Translations under genes and position numbers: made by a program
Notes under the pieces: generated by a model
Told to the model about the DNA's origin: nothing
The model's database searches: none
What the model saw: the letters and a program-made list of their open reading frames with translations, nothing else
In this document: in pieces, positions 57,280 through 64,000 of the stretch
How the letters are laid out: every line of letters begins with the position of its first letter
Numbering within the stretch: the first letter of the stretch is position 1
Assembly (NCBI GenBank): GCA_021018995.1
Contig: CM037591.1
Span: 3,912,001 to 3,976,000 of the forward strand
Length of the DNA: 64,000 nucleotides
Direction: 5' to 3'
From: Chloranthus sessilifolius
Lineage: Eukaryota; Streptophyta; Magnoliopsida; Chloranthales; Chloranthaceae

Positions 57280-58670
57280 CCATCGACCTTTCAAGGCGAG
57301 ACTTGTCGCGAATGGTTTCAGACAGAAGGAAGGCATTGACTATGATGAGACCTACTCTCCGATCTTTTTTAAGGATTCATTAAGGATAGTGATGGCTTTA
57401 GTTGCACATTACAATCTCGAAATATATCAAATGGACATAAAGACTGCTTTTCTAAATAGAGACCTTGTAGAAGACATATATATGTCATAGCCAATGGGTT
57501 TTGTGATTAAAAGAAAAGAACAACTAGTTTGCAAATTGAATAAGTCCATTTATGGACTTAAGCAAGCTTTTAGGTAGTGGTATTTAAAATTCGATGAGGT
57601 TGTCATTGGTTAGTTTAAGGAAAATATCGTTTATCGTTGCATATATCTCAAAAATAGTGGGTGCAAATTTGTCATTCTGATTCTATACGTGGATGATATA
57701 TTACTTATAAGTAACGACATTCATTTTCTCCACGATACCAAGAGTTTTCTCTCTAAGGCATTTGATATGAAGGATTTAGGTATTACTGAGTATGTGCTAG
57801 ATATCAAAATTCATCGTGATAGAGCTGTCAGTTGTTTAAGTCTTTCGCAGAAGGCCTACATAGAGAGTATTTAACCAATATGACATGGATAGATGCGCTC
57901 TAGGTGAAGCACCTGTTTTGAAGGGTGATGTTATTTTCTAGGATCTACAGCCTAGAATTGAGGTAAAAAGACAACAAGTAGATAAAAAGGAATATGCTTT
58001 AGTTGTGGATAGTCTTATATATGCAATGGTTTGTCTATGTCCCGACATCAGTTTTGTTGTCACCCTATTTAGCCGATATCAGTTTAATCCAGGAATTGTG
58101 CATTGGAAAGCTGCGAAGAATGTACTTCGTTACTTACAAAGAACCAAAGATTTTATATTGACCTATCGTAGATCAGATGAGTTTAAGGTTGTCGGATACT
58201 CAGATTCCGATTTTCCTGGTTGTAAGGATAGCGTTAAATCGACAACAAGTTATTTGTTTCTACTTGCGGAGGGTATTATTTCCTGAAGAAGCGCCAAACA
58301 GACTTTGACGATATATTCGACTATGTACGTCGAGATTATTGGTTGTTATGAGGCTACTCGCCATGTATTATGATTGAAGAATTTTATCGGAGATCTAAAG
58401 ATTGTTGATTTCATTCATCGTCCACTTATCATCTATTGTGACAATGAAGCTGTGACCAAGTTTGTGAAACACGAAAAGGTTATAAGGAGGAATAAACATT
58501 TTGATGTCAAGTATTTCATTTTATATGAGAACTTTTGAGATGATGTTATAGAGATTGCTCACATTAGTAGGGAGCTTATGATTACAGATACCCTTACCAA
58601 GGATTTACCACTCAAGGTTTTAAAGGAGCACGTGACCCGGATGAGACTTGTTGAGTTGTTGACTCAGTTA
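57280..58670 (+). pseudogene. copia II reverse transcriptase and RNase H
   Basis: RT shows FKARLVANGFRQKEGIDYDETYSP, YQMDIKTAFLNRDLVEDIYM, SIYGLKQAFR and ILYVDDILLISND. RNase H shows WKAAKNVLRYLQRTKDFIL, GYSDSDFPGCKDS and, after stops, the DTLTKDLP-like tail near 58590-58610. Stops at 57488, 57872 and 58284 and frame changes break it. Confidence 0.88.
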
Positions 58671-58830
58671 TAGATTTGCTTTTATTTGGATATGTTATTA
58701 TTGTTTCTTTTCTACTATGGATCATAGATTTTTTCGCTGCATTTATATACATGTTTTTACTTTGAGCTCAAACTATTATATTATTACATGTTATCATTTA
58801 CAAGTTATGAGATCATTACTCATAACAAAG

Positions 58831-58937
58831 TGGCGTTTGTCACAAGGTATGGTGGTGGTTATCACAGGTATGGTGGTGGTTGTCACAGGTCTGATGGCAG
58901 TTGTCACAAGGTATGGTGGCGATTGTCACAAAATAAC
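58831..58937 (+). repeat. minisatellite in copia II 3' region
   Basis: Five imperfect units of 21-22 bp, consensus near TGGTGGTGGTTGTCACAGGTA, between RNase H and the 3' LTR. Confidence 0.88.
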
Positions 58938-59420
58938 CTGGAGTGTTTGACACTCAAGTTTGTTTGGGCAAAATATGAGTTGGCTCCACGTTGGTAATGC
59001 CTTCACTCTAATGAAAAGATGACTGATTTGCCACAAAGTAAGATGCAAGATTACATAAGAGTGACATGTAATGACATATTACAGGACTCCACGAGAATAA
59101 GTACTAGACCAAGTTTTAAGATTACTATCTCTCGTGCCACATTGTTTAAAATAATCACGTAAAAGTTAAGGACGTTGAAGTTTAAAGTAGTGTTAATTTT
59201 GTGAGCATGAAACTATCCTAGTGTTAATATTGAGTATACTAGTGTATTCATGATTCTCACTAATAGTGCTTAGAATGGAGATGAAATGATATATCTCTCT
59301 AAAATTTTTCAAAATCAGTGCACCGTGTCAAGTGTTCTTAAAGGAACAATTTGGACTTTATTTCAAAATATTTAAAAAATAAAATAAAAATCAATTGGTC
59401 TTAAGGTCTAAGTGGGAGAC

Positions 59421-59883
59421 TGTTGGATTTCATGGATTTATGTGGCCCTTAAGTCACACGTCATGGTCAAGGTCAAACAATCTAAGTTGTTAACTTAGAG
59501 AGATTGTGGAAACACTAGTTGTGATCAAATAGAAGTTTCCAATTAAATCAAGGGTTGTGATTTTACCCTAACATAAGTATGGTAATCCTAACTGTTAGAT
59601 TCATTGATGGATAAGTTTCTAACCTATTTAAAGGGATATAGAGTCACTCTTTCTATAAACAATATACGTATCAATTGAATTAGAAGAATTCAAGGGAAAC
59701 TCATCTTCTCTACAGTGTACAAAGAAAGAGAAGGCTCTCCATCAAATCATCGATTGTCGGATCATTGCTCACTCGGATCGCTCAAGGCTTAATCCTCACG
59801 TGAAAAACTCTACGGTGTAAGGAAGGCTAAAGTTTTATTTAATTTAGCTTTTGCTTGCGGGAAGATCCTAATAGTTTTCAACA
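59421..59883 (+). repeat. copia II 3' LTR
   Basis: TGTTGGATTTCATGG start, TTTTCAACA end, preceded by the purine tract. Confidence 0.9.
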
Positions 59884-59946
59884 ATTATCATGCAACTTTA
59901 CGCACCATGTATAATGACATATTTATAAGTAAATCAATAATTAAGA

Positions 59947-62376
59947 TGTAACATCCCCAAATTTCGAAACTGCGCGAGCTGACTAAGTGCGGATGCCTGA
60001 GACGACACCATGTGCGAGTATGCAACCTGGAGTCAAAATTATTGGAAAATAGAAGTTTATTAATGATCTTGTTGGGTCGACGATTTGGGCCAATTATTTT
60101 GGGTTGACTATTTAGGCCGACGACTAGTCCGACTTTGGGGTCTTAGTTGATGTAAGAAGTGTGTGTATGTACGCTTCACACCGGAGCCAAAGCAACCTTA
60201 GGTGGGAAAGATAATACACTAAGTGTGTGTGTGTGTTTCACACCATAGAAGTTGGTGAATAGGACTTAACACCCAAATGGGTGTTTCTGTTTTGTATGGG
60301 AACTAGCCCATTTAACTTAAAAGGAAAAGGCTTCATTTGTAAGCCATTGACCGGTTGCAAATCTTGGGGTTTTGGGTTTCTAGAGAGAGAGAGAGAGAAA
60401 GGGAGAGGAGAGAGAGAAACAAGAAGAGATGGGCATTGAATGCGTTGTGTGTGAAGGATTAAAGACGGTGTGTTAATTTCGGACTTGGGATCGTGTGAAA
60501 TCCGAAGCTCCAAGCTAAGAAACCCTAGCTTCTTTGTGTGATAGCTTGCATCGAAGATTCGATCAATCCAAAGGTAATGATTGTGGTTTAATTGTGTTTT
60601 TGTATGTGTTAGTTGTGTGTGGTAGTAATTTAGTTATGTGGGTATGAAGAAAAGGAGAGATTTGAAAAAGAATGTAATTGAAATAAGAAAAATCAAGGGA
60701 TAGGTGAAATATGTCGATTTCGATCGATCGAAATTAGATTCGATCGATCGAAATGGACTTAAGAAGGTGAAATATGATTCTTGTAGAAATTCGATCGATC
60801 AAATTTGACAGAGCTTGCTGATACTATTTTAGTATTTTAGCCATAACTTTCTACCTCGAACTCGGAATCATATGATTCTTGAGACGTTAGAAAGAGGACA
60901 ATGAGACTTACAACTTTTATGAATATAAAAATTGATGAATCATTGTGTGCTTATGATGTAGATTGAGAACGGGAAGCCGCCGATAATGACCTTAGTATCG
61001 CTTTGAGAGGATCCGAGCTTAAGGTAGGAAAAATTTCTTAACATGTGTATTTGACTACAACAAGTATGTATGTAGTGATATAATTAGAATATGTATGTTT
61101 TCCGATTCATTTTCGCATTTGCATGGATTTTGTGAGGTGATAAATTAATAGTACTTTGTGAAACTGATCGTTTAATTAGTATGAATTTCTTTCATGGTTT
61201 TAAAATATGAAATGTGTTCATACGTTGTACACTCAGATTTGTATATATGTGCGTGAAATCAATTATTTGTGTGCATGGAATCAGAAAGATGTGAGTAAAT
61301 GTGTATATAAGTTTTAAAACTTCAAACCTATTATAAATTATCACAATATACGGTGATCAACTATAAGTTATTTTTACACTTTAACTTAATGTTATGTGTG
61401 ATATCCAACCGACGCGGCAGTATAATCACGACCGACGCGGCGGGATATCCGTGACCGGTACGACGGCCAATCCGTACAATTGTACTCCATGATGGTGGCG
61501 ACTAGCTTCTGTTTACTTTCTTATCAATTGCGGTAAATTCTTTGGCACAAGTTTTCCCTATTCAGAGGGATTTGAGCAACATACAAATGATTCATGTGAA
61601 CAACGATGGTGGGTATTCCCATTGGGGCCCTGATGTTTTACATACTCGGAGATTATTTAAATGATCAATTTAAGTTTTTCTTTTGTTATAAGAATAAGTT
61701 TTGAAATAGGTTTTGAAAAGTATGTGTTAAACTTTTTAAAATTTATATTTGATATTAGTTTTACTTCAAGTCAAGTGTTCTTTAAATTGTGAAACATTAT
61801 GTAAATTGTGAACCTTTATTTGAAAAGCATGTTTGATTATGTCATAAGATATATGTGTGATGTGATGATATGCATGTTATCGATGTTTCCTTATTGAGCT
61901 TAGATGTAGCCCATCCCTCGACTATACGTCATAAGTACAGGTGTAGATCGGGATCCGGCTGTGGAGAAAGGCTTGGGATCTCCCGTTTGAAAATTTTTAC
62001 ATTAAGTGAGGTTTGGACTGGACACTTTTTGGGTTTATATGATGGCTTTTGGACTTGCTACGTCTTGGGATTAAATACAATGGTAAGATTTGTTTTGTAA
62101 GTATGTTTGGGAGCCACTGTTTAGGTAATAGTCGACCATCACCGGTGATTTTCTTGTGGGCTCTTTTTGGTTTAATTGTTATAAATAGATGAACATATGT
62201 TGTTGTCATGTATATCTTCGCTTTGACTCTACATTTTATAGGCATACCAAGAAATTTTTGTATTCGGATTATGAAGTATGATCCGATAGTCCAATTTTCC
62301 TTGAGTTTGGAATGTAAGGAAGAGAAAAAAAAAAATTATACAGTTTTTGTGCTTTAGGGAAAATCGGGCTGTCACA
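59947..62376 (+). mobile_element. solo LTR 2 (same family as 34349-36838)
   Basis: A 2430-bp unit starts TGTAACATCCCC and ends CGGGCTGTCACA, with flanks TAAGA and TAAGG agreeing at 4 of 5. It aligns with the reverse complement of solo LTR 1 over several blocks. No coding domain was found. At 60717-60800 it holds TTTCGATCGATCGAAA palindromes at the position of the TCGATTAATCGA array of solo LTR 1. Confidence 0.8.
60717..60801. repeat. TCGATCGATCGA palindromes
   Basis: Two full and one partial copy of TCGATCGATCGA in 85 bp. Confidence 0.9.
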
Positions 62377-62945
62377 TAAGGGCTAATTCCTATCTTAAAA
62401 AAAAAGAGCTAGATTTAATTTAAATTAATTTGTATAAATATTAATTAAAATTTTAAAGTCATTATTGATCGATGCAAAATCTTGCCCTTTAAATTAGTTT
62501 GACTTGACCATTTCTATTATTTGGGAGAAAGCTCCATCTAATACCATTAATTGTCTGGATTGACTTGGAAACAACCAGATTTTGAGGGCCTTAAAACCCG
62601 GGCAACTATTTATTACGTTTTTTGAAGATTGGGACAAATCTCAACCCTCCAAATAGGAATCAAGACTGACCCACATTTCCAAGAACCACCATGATCTAAC
62701 ACCATAGATCAAGTAAGATTGAGACTTTTCACTATTTATGGGTCTCAATAATTAAATTAATAATTAAAAAGCAATAATGAGGTCTCGATTCAATTCCGAC
62801 CCTCCAACTTCTAAGATCTTTTGAGCTTACCAATGATTAGTACTATGGCTGGATAGTCAAGCCTCCATAGGTCATGAAGACCCTTTGACTTGACCGGGAA
62901 TTTGAGCCCCAAAGGCGAAGGAGTGTAATAGTTTCTAAGAGCTCA
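62377..62945. other. intergenic, no feature recognised
   Basis: No terminal repeat or coding signal was found. Confidence 0.4.
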
Positions 62946-62953
62946 CTACATAC

Positions 62954-63198
62954 CTACGTGTCAAATCGGGTATCATTTATCGGTCCATGGAGGACCGATA
63001 CGTATCGGCCGATACCAATACGGAACATTCGGCCGATACCAATACGGAACATTGTTTGAAAAAAAAAAATCAAATAGGTATTGGCTGATACGAGCCCGTA
63101 TCGGCCGATACGGATACTGATGTTGCGACCGATCCCGATACATATCGATTGGCTGAAAAACCGATACGTATCGGTAGCGGCCGAAAATTAATACCTTG
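62954..63198. mobile_element. hAT-like MITE, CGTATCGGCCGATACG-rich
   Basis: Flanked by perfect octamers CTACATAC (62946-62953, 63199-63206). The interior is a chain of GTATCGGCCGATAC-type palindromes; the right end is GAAAATTAATACCTTG. The terminal inverted repeat is weak on the left. Confidence 0.72.
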
Positions 63199-63206
63199 CT
63201 ACATAC

Positions 63207-63614
63207 AATATAGGATGGAATAATTAACATTCACAATAATTTGTGTGAATTAAATACCGTGGTAATCACAACCATTCATCGGAACGATATTTATACCAAC
63301 ATGTTTGTTTTGATCACCTTTGAAAAAGGGGAGGTTTGCTTGATTGACTCTTATTTTAGAAATATACTCAATTGCCAACAAGTTTTTTGCTAAACGAGTT
63401 GGGTGAGGTTCGGGTCAAAGGTTTCAATGAGTAGGTTAAGTGGGGTTGATCTCAACCCAGCCCAAACCTGACCTGTCTATGGCCTTAGAACTCCTGTCTT
63501 GTAGTTGTGCCATGACTGGATCTTAAGAAATGCATATATTATAAAAACATAAAAATTTGTCTTAACGTCTCCTATGGTCACCAGTTCGTCAGGCCTGGGT
63601 AATTTGCTCCCAGC
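63207..63614. other. intergenic, no feature recognised
   Basis: No gene seen. A short GGTCACCAGTTCG phrase near 63575 echoes the SINE box B region. Confidence 0.4.
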
Positions 63615-63785
63615 GGAGATAGCTCAGTTGGTCAGGCTTTGGATTTGCTCTCCAATGATCACCAGTTCGAGTCCCCTCACGAGCCATTGGAGTATTATCC
63701 GATCATTAGCTTCAAGGCCTATGGGATTAATCGAGTTGCGCGCAAGCTGACCCGAACACCTACGATTATCAAAAACCAAAAAGAA
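63615..63785 (+). mobile_element. tRNA-derived SINE (different family)
   Basis: Box A TAGCTCAGTTGG (63620-63631) and box B GTTCGAGTCCC (63665-63675) lie 33 bp apart in a tRNA-like head. A body with GGGATTAATCGAGTTGCGCG and GACCCGAACACC follows, then an A-rich end. This plan is common to plant SINEs. Confidence 0.75.
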
Positions 63786-64000
63786 CATCTCCCAAGTCTA
63801 AATGAATGCACAATTGACAACATGTTGGCTTATTGTCTAAAGGTGTGTTTGCTGTGAACCTTTAGTTCATTGTTATTAGAGAGAGAGAGAAGGTAAAAAA
63901 TTGTGCGTTTGCTTTGGTTTCTTTTTCAAAAGAAATTATATCCAGAAAAAATATGGTTTTAAATATGGGCCATATCCGATACATATTGGATGATATGTAT
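63786..64000. other. window edge, possible MITE start
   Basis: The last 45 bases contain CATATCCGATACATATTGG, like the GTATCGG MITEs, but the element would continue outside the window. Confidence 0.3.

Larger units (their letters stand above)
52364..59883 (+). mobile_element. Ty1/copia retrotransposon II, degenerate
   Basis: LTRs 52364-52827 and 59421-59883 (464 and 463 bp) share TTGGATTTCATG through GGGAAGATCCTAATAGTTTTCAA. The primer site TGGTATTAGAGCC follows the 5' LTR and a purine tract AAGTGGGAGAC precedes the 3' LTR. Gag-protease-integrase-RT-RNase H lie between 54735 and 58670 with many stops. A long leader (52840-54730) and a 750-bp region after RNase H lack coding signals. No convincing target duplication was found. 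Confidence 0.9.

Noticed and set aside
52359-59888. target-site duplication for copia II
   Set aside because: The flanking bases GTTAC and ATTAT do not match; the boundary bases have decayed.
63615-63690. functional tRNA gene
   Set aside because: Boxes A and B are good, but the cloverleaf stems do not pair well and a SINE body with an A-rich end follows.

Overview
The window is plant nuclear DNA: one split host gene in a deep layer of transposable elements. The gene is a histone H3K27 monomethyltransferase of the ATXR5/ATXR6 type, found only in plants. Every large repeat is of a plant lineage: Ty1/copia, Ty3 chromovirus, Athila/Tat-like elements, plant L1 LINEs, tRNA-derived SINEs, a TRIM and several MITE types. 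The sequence fits a large, repeat-rich angiosperm genome; I cannot name the species. No bacterial, organellar or CRISPR features were seen.

Layout. 0-15 kb: a SINE; an L1 LINE remnant (1262-6155) split by an intact-ended, gag-only LTR element (1724-5462, TSD TTTTA); a second L1 with a nearly complete ORF2 on the minus strand (7941-10985); and a 517-bp TRIM (13933-14449, TSD GTTAT) followed at once by a MITE. 15.3-32.2 kb: the ATXR5-like gene on the minus strand, six exons, 373 codons, all splice phases consistent. Its second intron is 15 kb and holds a degenerate chromovirus (20457-about 26670), an LTR remnant and at least six MITE-type insertions. 32.2-38.9 kb: the gene's upstream side with an E2F-type site, duplicated MITE sequence, a solo LTR (34349-36838, TSD CATTC) with a dense array of TCGATTAATCGA palindromes, and a long inverted repeat. 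38.9-44 kb: a complete but mutated Ty1/copia element (TSD GGACA). 44-52.4 kb: a SINE interrupted by a 7.7-kb Athila/Tat-like element without a visible pol (TSD TAGCG/TAACG) and, separately, by a MITE. 52.4-59.9 kb: a second degenerate Ty1/copia element. 59.9-64 kb: a second solo LTR of the same family as the first, in the opposite orientation, then a hAT-like MITE and a SINE.

Function. Only the ATXR5-like gene looks functional. Its product would carry a PHD finger, a PCNA-binding PIP box encoded by a separate 78-nt exon, and a C-terminal SET domain, as in the S-phase enzymes that place H3K27me1 and silence transposons. The gene itself therefore carries a 15-kb transposon-packed intron that would need heterochromatin-tolerant splicing. 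All retroelement coding regions have stops or frameshifts, many of the C-to-T type expected from decay of methylated cytosines. Several elements (the gag-only element, the pol-less Tat-like element, the TRIM) are non-autonomous and would have depended on partners elsewhere.
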